Of a stretch of DNA of 64,000 nt, positions 43,610 to 56,603 are shown one piece after another; position 1 is the first letter of the stretch; every line of letters begins with the position of its first letter. Source of the stretch: Mesostigma viride (Eukaryota; Streptophyta; Mesostigmatophyceae; Mesostigmatales; Mesostigmataceae). The notes beneath the pieces are model-generated. The model made no database searches, was not told where the DNA came from, and worked only from the letters and a program-made list of their open reading frames with translations. The DNA is taken from NCBI GenBank assembly GCA_009746045.1, contig RPFO01002078.1:185001-249000 (forward strand), read 5' to 3'. The position numbers and the translations under genes are program-made.

Positions 43610-44420
43610 TGGTGTAGCCTACCATAAGGAGGGAAGCAGCACTCAGTACGGCTACCTGACCCACATTCTCGTGGCGAAGCTGGTGCGGCCGGTGGGGAAG
43701 TGGACTCAACAGCTTTTGCTGAGAGTAGAGCTTTTCGATGCATCCGAGGTGGCTTACATTCGGGATCAACGCTTGGTGGTGGTCCGCAGCGCCGCGAGGC
43801 ACCACGCATGCACGGCAAAGCTAGTGTGGCCAACATCTGTTTGCTCCGTTGGGTTTGTGCTGGACCCACGGCATCAACCCCAGCTTTCGGTCATTCACTG
43901 CAAGCTGCCCCGTCACCTGGCAACCGGGTGGGCTTTGGAGAATGAGTTTTTCCAAAGCACGCCGACAAGGTGGCAGGAAGACATCAGGTACTTCCCACCT
44001 GAGCCGCCCGCTGAACCGCCGCCTGCGCCAGTGAGCGAGCACGGCGGCAGGACCTTCACGCGCAGCCCCGCCTCGCAAGAAAAAGAAGCCGCCCGATGAA
44101 CGGCAGCCCGCGCCGGCAACCACGGTGGCAGGACCTTCACGCGCAGCCCCGCCTCGCAAGAAAAAGAAGCCGCCCGCTGAACGGCAGCCCGCGCGCCGGC
44201 AACCACGGCGGCAGAACCCTCACGCGCAGCCCCGCCTCGCAAGAGAAAGAAGAAATCTGAGGCTTTAGCGCCTGCATCACACAAGGGGAAGGAGCCCATG
44301 CCCCCGTTGCGCACAAGTGCACGCGCGCACATGGTCAGGGACTATAGAGAACAAACCCCTAGCAACGAGGGGAATGACAGTGATTTTAACGGTAGTGATG
44401 CCAAGGATGATTCTGATTGA
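43610..44420 (+). pseudogene. Frameshifted basic, repeat-containing ORF (transposon-derived or dead gene)
   Basis: Frame 0 is open at 43671-44020 (AKLVRPVGKWTQQLLLRVEL, HCKLPRHLATGWALENEFF, RWQEDIRYFPPEPP). From about 44047 the sensible frame is +1: AAGPSRAAPPRKKKKPPDER twice, then after a two-base insertion near 44190 the frame changes again to RKRKKKSEALAPASHKGKEP and ends GNDSDFNGSDAKDDSD with a stop at about 44420. Three in-line coding segments with two frame changes indicate decay, unless they are unrecognised introns. A basic, Pro-rich tail of this kind suits a DNA-binding or nuclear protein. I do not recognise the family. Confidence 0.5.
44010..44245 (+). repeat. Imperfect 81-bp tandem repeat within the degraded ORF
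   Basis: Three units containing ggaccttcacgcgcagcccc (third with gaaccctcacgcgcagcccc) and cgcctcgcaagaaaaagaag (third: agagaaag). The second-to-third junction has an extra cg relative to the first junction. Confidence 0.85.
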
Positions 44421-44439
44421 TGTGCTAGCGCCAGCATTT

Positions 44440-44590
44440 TGCGGCCTCATTAGATGCTGCACACAAGTGGAAGGAGCCCATCCCTCCGTTTTGCTTTTGG
44501 GTGTGCAAGGCTATACGGAGACTATCCCTCTAGTATGAGGAGATTGACATGTTGACAGTGGTGATGGTATGGATGAGTCGGATAGATGTG
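44440..44590 (+). repeat. Decayed duplicate of the preceding C-terminal segment
   Basis: 44457-44590 aligns with 44268-44422 (cacaagtggaaggagcccat; gcaaggctatacggagacta; gacagtggtgatggta) but lacks an open frame. It shows that the 3' end of the degraded ORF was duplicated before decay. Confidence 0.6.
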
Positions 44591-44743
44591 CGAGGACTGT
44601 CCTGTTTACGTTGACCAATTGCAACATCCTACTCACTTGATAATCATGCCGATATTATATTGAATAAAGATGCATCATTCATTGTTTGGGCCTAAACTGA
44701 CTTGTTGTCGGTTCAGCCCAAGGTTGTATTTTTTACCACTTTT

Positions 44744-45155
44744 GTGCTCGTCGTGGTGTTCTTTTTACCACTTTGGCCACTTTTACCACTTTTTATCACT
44801 TTTTACCACTTTTTATCACTTTTTACCACTTTTTACCACTTTTTACCACTTTTTACCTCTTTTTACCACTTTTTACCACTTTTTACCACCTTTTACCACC
44901 CTTTACCACTTTTACCACCTCTAAGGCCGTGTCTTAGGTGGTAAAAGTTGCTTTAGGTCGTATTTTTTTATCACTTTTGATCACTTTTTACCACTTTTAT
45001 CACTTTTTATCACTTTATACCACTGTTTAGGTGGTTTTACCACCCTCCAGGTGGTAAATAGTGATAAAAAGTGATAAAAGTGATAAAAAGTGATAAAAAG
45101 TGATAAAAAGTGATAAAAAGTGATAAAAAGTGATAAAAGTGGTATTTTTTACCAC
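44744..45155. repeat. TTTTTACCACT / TTTTTATCACT repeats with a large inverted repeat
   Basis: 44744-45030 is decamer-like TTTTTACCACT and TTTTTATCACT units on the plus strand. 45057-45145 is AGTGATAAAA on the same strand, i.e. the reverse complement. 44964-45029 and 45056-45140 can pair around a short loop near 45030-45055 (gtttaggtggttttaccaccctcc). A strong fold-back structure. Confidence 0.9.
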
Positions 45156-47272
45156 CCCGGCCTGAGTTCCTAGTGCCCACACCACCTTGACCCGGCGCGT
45201 CGCCTCCACCATAAATCCATAATGGAACCGCCAGCCCGCGCGGAGGTCGTCGACCAGAAGACCGTTGACCCCTTGCTGGGGGTTGACGGAGCGCCGATGC
45301 TCCTGGACCCCGGCGAGGACGGCGATCTTGTTGTCGGCGCACAAGGCGATCAGCTCGTCGACGCGTTGGCGTGCTGGGGTGCCGCCGCTCGTAGAAGGAT
45401 CTGCAGGGAGGGTGCGCACATTAAAGCAGCCTTGCAAGACCAAGAATGGGCCGTTCCCCTTTTAGTGGGGGGGTGGGGGTGGAGGTGGGGGTGGAGAAGG
45501 GTAGTGCTGGAGGTGGGGCCGGGTGGGGGTGGAGGGGGTGGGGTGGGGGGAGGGTGGCGATTGGGGTTAATGCTTGTCAACGCATGGAGTCTTTCTTTCA
45601 GGGCGGATATGCGTCGTCTCCGTCCTGTCTGGGGTTGCCGACGTGTCGACTGAGCCTCATCCCGCTCAAGGCGGGCCAGGAGGCGTGTGAGGCTGGTAAA
45701 CTGGCGGGAAGGTTGACCGTGGCGTGCGTGGCGACCTTGCATCCTGGTCATGCTCGCACGGTGCGACATGAGGATGGAAAGGGGCTTGTTTATTAATAAA
45801 GGCTGCACATGCCCAACAAAGCCTATTGTACCGCGAGGCCGCGAGGGTGTGCCCTTACCGGGCGCCCTCCCCGGCCATACCGGGGACGTGCGTTGACGAC
45901 GACGATGCAGTTGGGGCGTGCATGCTTGGGGTGTGGCTTGTGCCGCTTGTTAGGAGCTTGCACAGCCGTGCGCTTCCCGTCTATGAAGAGAATGGGGGTG
46001 TCGTTGACAAGGCGGACGTAGGTGCGGATGCCATCGCGTCTAGCCTGGACCTCTGCATCGCTGCCGGCCCAGCAAGCCATTCTTGATGGTGATCTGGGCT
46101 GGGGGAGAGTAGGTCGTCGAGGCTGGGCGCGTTTCGCCCGCCCAGGAGCTTGCGGGCCGGCTGCAGGACTTTCACCTTGCTGGCCACGTTCGTGAAGGTC
46201 ACCCGGATTGGGCCAGGTTGGCTTGCCATCAATGCTGCCGACTCAATGCGGATGCGTTCGTTGCCCAAATGAAGCCGGCCCACGATGAGGCTCCGGTTCA
46301 GGCGTTGTGCAATTAAGCATGAGGTCCGTTTCCGGGTGCATGACGTGCTACCTCGAAATAAAGTACCACAATACTGCGTGAGCGGTGGTCTTCCTCGACT
46401 GCGGTCTTGTGGGCCGCTGCCCCCCTCCGTGCAGCGTCCGCCATCATGTTGGCAATGTCCGCCTGCTTCACCATGGTAGCATAGTATAAAGTGGGACTTG
46501 CGGAGGCGGCTTGCTGGGGCGAGGTGGCCAGGGCTGCCTTAACCTCACTCAGCCATGCTGGTGCGTAGCTCGGCGGTATCCTGGAGCAGAGCAGTCATGA
46601 TAGGGCGCCTAGCTGGGCTGCCATGTCCTCGACTTCCTGGTTGAGCTGTAGCAGCTCTGCTTCCGGCCAGGTAAGCAATTATTAGGAGTGTTGGCGGTGC
46701 CGTGCTCGGCGTACGTCTTGGAAAGCGGCAATGAGTGCCCGGAGGCAAGGGGCCTGCACGTGCCAGGCTCAAGAAAACAGAACGGCGAAGCTGGGGCTCA
46801 TACAGTTTTGCGATGTCTTCCACTGAAAATATGGTGTCGCCTGGCGTGCCAGGAGAATAGATCGAAATTTCGTGGTCGGCCAGGTAGCGCATGCAGCCGG
46901 GATGGCCTGCGCCTGCTCGGCGGAGAGCGAAAAGAACTCGTGCTCGGATACAGCCAGCCCGGCCGGGCATGAAAGACGCCGGGTTAAAAACATTAACGTC
47001 GTCGATAGCGTGGTGACCCAGGGGGTCTTCCTCACGGACTACCTCGCTGGAAAAAGGAGCCGATGGCGGAGGGATCTGGCTATCCATCTCGTCGGCTGGT
47101 CTGCAGGAGCAACGCCGCTTGGAGGATCGAGGCGTAAATGGCCACCTCATCAGTCGGTGGCTACGTCGCAATGGTTTCCGCAGCTTCGACTAGTCACTTG
47201 CGTAATGGTGTTAGTAGGCGCTGAATCCTCCCCATCGGCGGGAGGAGGGGAGGCGGCTGATGGGGATTCCTC
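45145..47272 (-). pseudogene. LINE remnant: ORF1 and AP-endonuclease start
   Basis: Minus strand. An ATG at about 47271 begins MEESPSAASPPPADGEDSAP, then ORF1-like pieces through about 45830 (IPPPSAPFSSEVVREEDPL, NPASFMPGRAG, VRLVNDTPILFIDGKRTAVQ, PNCIVVVNARPRYG), interrupted by frameshifts. At 45443-45160 a second ORF reads QGCFNVRTLPADPS, ELIALCADNKIAVLAGVQEHR and GWRFHYGFMVEATRRVKVVW, the N-terminus of the AP endonuclease found in ORF2 of LINEs. ORF1 and the EN start survive while RT and the 3' end are missing, the opposite of normal 5' truncation. It stops at the TTTTTATCAC fold-back repeat. Confidence 0.7.
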
Positions 47273-49396
47273 CATAGCTTGTATCCGGAAAATACGAACT
47301 GAACGCTGCCTGTGCTGCGTTTTATGGTATCGTGCAAAATCCGCCTTGGGCGATGGCTACCGAAAATTATATCATCGTAGGCGAGTCTAGCTACTGCAAT
47401 TTACCCGACCAAATTTCATGCTCGAATGCAAAAGTTATGAGCATTCTCGATCGGCATCCATAGCTCGTCACACCGTAAACCGGTAATCCTCCCTGAAGGG
47501 GTTGGGCTTGTCATTGTTGGGCCCGGGGTCCCACACCTTGTGTTGTTCTTGCGCCAAAAGCAAAGCGCGACGCATCATCATTGCCGAGGTCCAGAGGAAG
47601 ATACACCGCCCCACCACGGACGACTGCTTTGGTATACTCGTGTCGCACTTTGAAAACCGTCTCGTTCCGGACTGATAGTCCATATCGCGTATAGCATATT
47701 TGTGTGAAGCCATACCCGGCCCATGCCAGTTAACTATCTGACAACTGACTCTTCCCCTGGGGTCCCCACAATACCGATCGAATATGATACAGAGCACTGA
47801 TAGCGCTAATGTGGAATGTATGAATAGAGCGGTCCCCGCCGCATGCGCACCATATGTTAAACTAAACAACCATTGCCACACATGACAGTCCGCCGGCTCA
47901 CTTGGCTATAGAGAAAGCGGTTGTCTCCTTGATAGAGAAAGCGGTGTTCGATTGTTTCCTAGGGGAAGGTGCACAGGGATCATCAGTGTCGGTCGGTCGC
48001 ATCGGGGTGAAACCGACCGGACTCATGCTGAGGGCGCCGGTCACGTTGACCCCAATTGCCCGTTGCTGTCTATGTTGAATGTCGGTCGCTCTGCAGTCCA
48101 CCGACCAATGGGTGATCGACCGCCAGGGTGATAAGCTTAATCCAATTGTCGGTAGCCACGGCATGCCATTGATTGACTGCGGTAGAGCTTTTCCATGATC
48201 TCCTGGGACGCAACAGGGTGTTTGCTTGTATTCCTCACGGTGACCTGACGCGTGTCACCTGGTTTCCCGGTTCACATACAGCTCCCTTCTAAACATATCA
48301 CCTACCACAGTATCCACATTGGGTAACCAGCTGGTCGATACGTGGTACCCCTTTACCTAACGATATTTCCATTTACCCAGGATTTACCCGGAAAAAAAAC
48401 TGTACTTTAGTTCCAACTGATTACAACCTTTCGAGATCCGCTTGTAATAGCGAATCCATTTGCCCCGATGACAGCGAATCTAATTGCCAGCCAACAGCAA
48501 CGAAGGAAACCAGGCGTGCCGTCAACAACGTGGACGGTGGTACGAAGACGCTGCATAAGCTTCCACCGCATTACACTCATCTGAACACGAACCCCTCGGC
48601 CGTATCCAAGCGTCACGTGACTGACGTGATGCAGACTAAACAGCTGGACAGTGGACAGTTGTGGGATGAACCATTTGCACCGCGACCTTCTTCCGAAATA
48701 TCGCATTTATGATATCGCATTTATGAAATATCGCATTTATGAAATATCGCATTTATGAAAAGCTCTCAATTTTGGCAGTTATTCCGTCGGCAACCCATGA
48801 TTGCAGACTGGGCCGCGGTTCGGTCCCCTTCGGCAGTAATTAACAATAATTGTATGATCGAGTTTTGTAAGTGAGGAGGATAGGTCCACGCTGGCTGTGG
48901 CTGTGGCTGTGGCTGTGGCTGTTTATGGCTGTCGATCCAGTTGATGACCGTAGTGTTGAGCTGCAGCTGCACGCAGGCAATATATTGCGGAGCCAAACCG
49001 GCCCATGGATGAGTAAGTTCACGTCGTCATGGACTAGTCTGCAACGTACACGTACTGACGCCGACGCTAGCTGACGCTACGTCAGGATTTAGCACATGCG
49101 CATTCAGCCGACCTTTCAAAGCCATGTACAACATGCAGTGTGTTTCGTATATACGTACGCGCGGGTGATTTGCGGACACGCGGTCGAGCCGACTTCCAGA
49201 ATCGCCCCATCGTCTGCAGCGTCGTTTTTTCTCCGAGGATACTGTAACTAGCTTCCCTGGTTAAATGTACGTCATCACCAGCTACATACTGGAGGCCTGC
49301 AAGTCTGCGGCGAGGATGATGCCGCATAATGGCGGGGTCCAACAAAGGACAGGTTTTCTTCTGTCCCTCGGAAGCTCGATCTCTCATCGACTGATC
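47273..49396. other. Gene-free 2.1 kb upstream of the phosphodiesterase gene
   Basis: No protein recognised. Features: a duplicated gatagagaaagcgg flanking ggttgtctccttgata at 47900-47940 (solitary end of the TCAAGGAGACAACC MITE family); a tandem atatcgcatttatgaa repeat at 48707-48758; (GGCTGT)n at 48894-48926. The 49100-49396 part is the likely promoter/5' UTR of the receptor gene. Confidence 0.4.
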
Positions 49397-52300
49397 ATGG
49401 TAAAGGCGCGGCTGGTGCTTCTGCTAGTGATCTGTGCGGCCATTATGATCACAGCCATGCTGACGTGGAAGTTCTCGCTGAATGCCACGGAGCGCTCCTG
49501 CAATAACGTGTCGGCTCAGCTTCGCCAGGATGTGACACAGAGTGCGATGGAAGCATTGACGGTACGGGTACCATGCTATCGTTATTCGCATTCAGGCCAT
49601 GCATGTTGCTGCGCCACAGCTCATTGTATTTTTACCTGGAGGGCTAGGGAGCTCCAAAAGTGAGAGAATGTTGAGAAATGCGATTCCGTCTACATCCGCC
49701 TGGATGTATCGGTGCAACCACTGCTTATCTGCCTTTGTAAACCTAGCTCTTTCCATCCGCAATTTTCATGCTAACAGCTAATGCCCATTCCAATTAAGCC
49801 TATGCCGCTTACTGGATGTTAGTGTCAGAGTAATTCGCTGCGTACATGTGTCAGGCCGAGGGCATTATACACGGGTGTTTGCACCCGGCGTTTGAGCCAA
49901 CTTCAAGTTCTCACAGAAGCCTTGGACAGTATGCAACTCTGCATGCTGCCAGCTTTCCTGTGGTCACCGCTGCCAGCATTCCTGTGGTCACGGCTGCAAG
50001 CTTTCTTGTGGCCATGGCTGCCAGCTTTCATGTGGGGGATCACTGCTGCCAGCTTTCCTGTGGTCGCTGCTGCCAGCTTTCCTGTGGTCGACCACTGCTG
50101 CCAGTTTTTCCTGTGGTTGCCCACTGCTGCCAGTTTTGGGCTAGGAGTTAGCCAACTCGTTTTGTTCGCAGTCGCGTGCGCACCTGTAAAGCTCGCTGCC
50201 AAGCTGCCCTTCATGCTCCCTAGCCCCAAAAGCTTTGATGTACGTAACGTCCGCGTATTGTCCTCGCACGTACGTTAGGCATGTGCCCTGAGGGAGGAGC
50301 AGCCTTCATCGGGGCAGCACCAGCCCACCAGTTTGGGGACTCGTCTCGGGATTATTTTCCTTGCGCAGCGGTAGGATAGGAACCCACTCTGTCTCTCGCC
50401 TTATCTGTGGCTAGCGACCTTACAGCTTCCCTCGAATTTATATACTAGGCTTTGATGTACCCTGGTGGGGAGATTGGCCAGGCTGGGCGCATGGGACCAT
50501 GCAGATGCCATCCCGTTCTCCCCAGCGCACGCAGCGCCCACCACACTCGTCAATGACTACAGAAGGTGGGGCCGTGCACATCGCCCCACTCACGCACCAG
50601 AAATTCCTCCCACTTTGAATGGTTACTCTGCCGCGCCGAGTTCACGAGCATCGGTGACAAGTGCCGCCCAGTTACCCCTCACCCGGGAACCGTTTTTCTG
50701 GTGTGCATGCCGCGTGCCCCCGCATTCAGCATACATACTGTCATGACTGTCATCATGCTGGGTGATCACGTGCTGCTGCGCGCGTGCGTGTGGCTCTTCC
50801 CCTCTGCACGGATATGCATGCCCCTTTCCTGTGCCTCCTTACTGAGCCACTAGACCCTGATGATTCGTGCGGCACCCACAATAAGGACGCTTCGCAATAC
50901 TCGATGTGGTACCGGTACTGGCATGCCCCCCAAATACCCCGCACAAACTTCGCCCCCGAAACCGCACGGTTTCGACCACAGGGTTTCCTAATGCGCACGA
51001 CCACCGCATCGCACAGCCTCCACCGCGCGATGGACGGCCTGGGCACCGACTACTCTGCCGAGTCCTACCCCACCGTGCTCCTCCCGCTCATGTGGGGGGT
51101 GTTCTCCACCAACCCCGAGTTTGGGACGGTCCACATCGCGACGCAGGCAGACGACCAGGGAGGGTACCGCCGTGACGGCCCTGAGGCGCCATTGCTGGGG
51201 AACCGGGAGGCCGTGGGAGTCCCGTCTCTCCCCAATGACACCCGCAGCCTCACGTATGGGTACATACCGGATCCTGAGACGGGCCGGCCGCGCACGGACG
51301 GCCCCAAGCTTTTTTTGTGCGCAATCAACATCTCCTGCCCTGAGGTCATGGACCCGGCACTGTATGTCCCCGCCACGCTGCCACCGACAAAAGGGGCGTC
51401 GTGGCGGGCGGGGCTGGCGTTGGCCAAGGGCAAGATCAAGATGACCATTGGGATGAGTAAGTGGAGGGTTATGATGAGCATGAACGGGTCAGTAGGTGGA
51501 GATGGGGATGCTCGATCGGAAGGATCAGTGAGTCGAAGAGGAGCGTGAGGATCAGTGAGTGGAGGAGCAGGAGGAGCATAAGGAACAGTAAGGGCAGAAT
51601 CAAGATGAGCAGTATTATATTAACCCTAGACCTTAGACTCTAGACAGTATCGTAGGGGATTGGTACGTGTATGAGGCGGTGGGTGTCATGTGCCCATGTC
51701 AATGTGCATAGCCAACTTGTGAGCTGGCTTGAGACCGTCAGTTTGTAACAAGGGTTGCTTGAACCCTAACTAGGGTTGTTAGAACCCAGTTCCCAGCACA
51801 GTTCGATGGGACTTCCCTGTAGGTGGCATTATGCCCAGCTCAAGTGCCTGTGCTTGCACCTAGCATCTCTTTGACAAGGGTCCAGGCCTCAGACGGGGAA
51901 GCAATGTGACCAGAACTAGCCATCTAGCTTCCTGCAATGCTGGGACGTGTAAAGTGGGTGTTTTTGTACTAGATTTCTACCGCAGGTTTCACCGGGATTT
52001 CCCACACCTAGGTACCCATTTTAGTTCCTGAAGACCTGTATGCCAGTATTAATTGTTCGTCAGCACTGTCCATTTCGTGCATTGCCGTGTGGACATTCAT
52101 AGGTGAGGCTTGCATGATTTTACTGCTGAGTCGATTCCCCAGACTTTGCCACCGGGAACACTAGCCATATGCTTGCGCGTTGGCAATAAACTCAGGAGCC
52201 TGTCTAGTATTTTGGAGCGCTACTCTCACGCTCTTCCTAGGGATAGGGTGGCCAGCTCAGTAGCCGTGTCTAGTGACCAGGCGGCGGGCGCATGAGCCGC

Positions 52301-55300
52301 CAGTAGGTGTTGGGCATTCCACTCACGGGCAACGGTTCGCTCGTGTTTTGTTGGGTCTCTGGCAAACGTCCGTGGTGGTGGTGGTGGTGGTGGTGGGGCG
52401 CAGTGTCCAATATCTGCAACCAAACCTTCAGGCCGTGTCGAGTTTTCGAGACAAGGAGAACCAACAGGTGGCATGCAGTCCTCTCCATCGCCTCCTCCTC
52501 CACACGACTTCGGGAGTTCCTGCAGAGCACCTCCCTCGTGCGCCACTTCAACGGCCACATATTCATCGTGGAAGGCGCCAGCATGCGCGTACTGTCCGCG
52601 ACCAGCGGACCGCTGTACACGCCGCCGGCGGCCCCCGGGGGGCGCCCGACATTCCTCTCCGCCATGGATTCGAGCGATGATGTCATCCGTGAGACGGCGA
52701 GGTAGGCAGCCCCTGCGGATAAGAGAAGCTTTTCTCTCCGTTCCCAATCACCCTACCCACAAACTCATGAGGTTGCAAATGTAGGGAAGATAAGACTGTG
52801 TTGAAGTTGCTATCACAGGGCGTCGTGTTCGAAAATGGGGGTAGGGGGGTGGGGGTGGGTGGTGAGGTGGGGTGGGGCGGGAAGAGGTGGGGGGCGGGGA
52901 TGGTGGTAGTACCGGGGGGGGGGGGGGGGGGGGGGGAATGGGGGTTGTAGAGGTTGAAAGAGCGTTGTTCCCCGGACGCAACTCAACGATTATTCTTGCC
53001 AGTTACTCGCCACCGAGGGGTGTCCTGGTGTGGCTATAAAGAAAGGTCAAGGTCATCAAGAGATGTGCTTAATTGGGCTTCCATCCATCTGCGTGATAGT
53101 CTCCTTACCTTGTGTGCACTGGGTTGGGTTGCCGGCTTTTGATACAGGGTCGTGAACACGACGAATGGGGCGCAGATGTTCACGCAGCCCATCCAAACAC
53201 GCGCGCGGCTGAGTGGCCACGGCGTTTACTATATCAATGCGACACCTCTGGACTATGAGGGCCTGCAGCTGTTGGTGATTCTGGCGGTGCCTCGAGAGGA
53301 GTTCCATGGAGACCTTGCCGCGTCCCGTCGGCAAGGCCTCATCTTCACCATGGTCATCGTCTTGATCATGTTCGTCGTGGGGGGCCTGGCCATGTGCCTC
53401 TCCACCACCGGTGCGAGCAAGAAACTGGAGACACAGGAGAAGGACCTCAACGAAGCATCTGCCGCGAATAGGGTACGCATGTTCCTGAGGTAGAGCACAC
53501 AAGTACTCATTGGCTGCCCGTTTATCATCCACCCACCTGCCAGTAGCGGCGGGCATGGGGAAAGTAACTATCGACCAGCGACAAGCGGAGGGCAAGGCAG
53601 CTAACCAGAACCATAAGCAACAGGCTTGTTTATGAGATCATTGCAAACTGTCTTTGAAAAAGTAGTCCTTTTCTTCCTGCATTTGGCGTGTCCTTTGTTG
53701 CCCCTGTATCCCGCCCCACCCACCCTATTCCCCTCCAGTTCTTTCCCATGAATAACACTGGCTGCAGCTGTGGCATGGCGGAAGTAAACAACGATCCGAA
53801 CTACGGGAGCTGGCTCCTTGAGTGTTGGGCGGGAGAGTGGCCGTCCCAGATACTCTGAGACATTCCTTATGATTCTCACCGCTTTGGTCACACGCAAGGC
53901 TAGCTGACGCGGCCGTTTCTACGGCTCATAGGCATGTTGGGAGCTCTGACGGGAATGCCTGTGGGACCTTGCACGAAATTTGGCTTTATGTGACTTTCAA
54001 AGTATTGGGTTTCTTGAATGGTTTCAGATTACCACTGTTACTTTCCATGATGCCTTGTGCAGCTCGTTACGTTGGTACTTTTGACGCCAACCCTGTCCTC
54101 CTGCATACTTTTCATCATTATCTTCCTGTTAACCATTGGACATGTCAGCAACCCTGGGTAGTAATACCAGCAGCCTTGATTGGGGTTGCGATGGCTCTGG
54201 TCCTTGCAATGCCAGTCCGGTGCCAGATTCATCGTAGACCTAAAGGTATCTCCTTTCATTGTGCCATGTGTGCTTGCTGGCAGATGCTAGTATAATGTCA
54301 ACTCAGCTGTTAGCATGTTTCGGGGTGTGCATGCTACCATTGCCCATGGATCCGGCGTCGTGCTTTCCATTTTGTGGCCGGGAAGGGCATAAAACCTCAG
54401 TGAAGATGTGCGTCTGCGTCTGGCTTATGCGCGCATATCGATTCAGAAATGGCGGTGCTGGTTATGCTTGACTTTGCCCACCTGTTTATTGGCCAATCGC
54501 TGCCCTTGCAACCCTGCCGTGCCCAAAACAGGCGCTGAGGGAGCAGCTGCTGGTCATGACGCAGGTGTACGCGGACGACTGGGCACAGGTGGACATGGGC
54601 ACCCCCCTGGAGAAGCTCACGGCGATCATAAAGCAGCTGCGACCGGGCCGCTTCCTCTCGCACGCGCAGGTGCAGCAGATGCAGGCGCTCATCACGGCCG
54701 ACGACCTGCACAAGCCGCAGTTCCTCACAAATATTAAGTCCAAGGATGCGGGTGACAGTGTGAGCGGTAGCCTCAGCCGTGTGGACAGCGAGACGGGCAA
54801 CTGGATCGAGCTGATCGCGATGGGGAGACGTGTGGGCCCTGAGGCCAGGCAGGATCCGGTGGCCAGCCAGACCCCCACCCGTAGCCCCCGATCATTCGCC
54901 CGTAACGTGCAGCGCATCTTCCGGCAGCTGCGTCGGCGCCCGTCCCTTCTCTTGGACACAGGAGGCGAGTACACGAGAGCGTCGGGCAGCAGTACCAACG
55001 CCAGCCCCTCGGGCTCTGGGCAGCATCTGGCGTCGCTGCAGGACAGTGGAGTCGACGCGGCGCCTTTGAGGACAGATGCGGCGGCCTCATCGCCCTGTGC
55101 TGACGACAAGAGGACGGGCGGCAGCAAAGACCGTGTCCACTCGTTCTCGGGCCATCAAGCCGAGCCTGTCCGACCAGCCAACGTGCGTTTCCTGCACCTG
55201 TTCGGGCACACGATGGGGAGCATGGAGCCTCGCACCCTGCAGGTGATGAGGAGGGTGGCCATGCTCTCACTACCGGCCGCAAAGGCGGTGTGCGGAGGGG

Positions 55301-56516
55301 AGATCCCTGGGGCTGCAACCCCAAGCATTGCCCAGTTGCGGCAGGTCGCGGGGATCATGACCGTGCGGCAGCCGATTTCAGCGTCGGAAACCAGTCTCGG
55401 GTCAGTTGGTCAAGGCAAGGAGGCCAGCGGCGGGCACTCTGGGGTTGCCAACCTGCTGGCCCCACCCAGCCCGGAGCAGCAGCAACAGATATCGCTCCTG
55501 CGCACCATCGGCGAGTGGGAGTTTGACACGCTGGCGATGGAGGCGGTGACGGGGGAGGGCATCCTCCCCCTCGTGGGCTACACGCTGTTCCTGCGCGAGG
55601 GGCTCATCTTGGAGTTTGGCATCGACGAGCACAAGCTGGCCAACTTCCTGCTGCAGATAGCGAGGTGGGTTGACCCAAATTGTAACATGTAACTTGAAGG
55701 CTATTGTCAACTATTTGAAACTATATTCTGCGGATAGCGAGGTGGGTTGACCTAACTGGTGTTTGTATTCGCAACTAGCTAATTATTTGACCAGCACACG
55801 CTGGTCAACATCTTGCTGCAGATAGCGAGATGGGTTTTCGCAACTAGTGTTCTCCAAAACCATGTCAAAGTTGATTAGCACAACCCTGCCAACTCCTTGC
55901 TGCTGATGTTAAGGGATTACCAATCACAAAAGATCGGTCTGGCTCCAGCGTTGCCCGGCATTTTCCAGATGGCCCAACCAACATTGCTAGAAGAATGTGC
56001 ACCAGCTGGCCCATGATGAGGGCCAAAATTCACTGTGACACGTGTTTGTGTGTGTGTGTAATTGTGTCTCGAATCTGGGCCGTATGCTGTGTACGTGCAG
56101 AGGGATGGACGCCCACCCCTACCACAACGCGGGGCATGTGGTGGATGTGACAGCCAGCCTGGTCCACATTTTGGACCACAGCGGCGTGGGGGACCACCTC
56201 CGCGGTATTGACAAGCTGGCGGCGCTGTGTGCGGCGCTCATCCACGATTACAAGCACCCAGGTATGAAACATAGCTTGCGTGGAGTCAGTAATGTCTTTA
56301 TACGATTGTTTGCATTTCCAACAATACCTTTATCTGTTATATTTTTTTAATATTGGCCACCACATCACCACCGCCACCACCACCACCACCACCACCACCA
56401 CCACCACCACCACCACCACCACCACCACCACCACCACCACCACCACCACCACCACCACCACCACCACCACCACCACCACCACCACCACCATCACCACCAC
56501 CACCACCACCACCACC

Positions 56517-56603
<87 letters not shown>

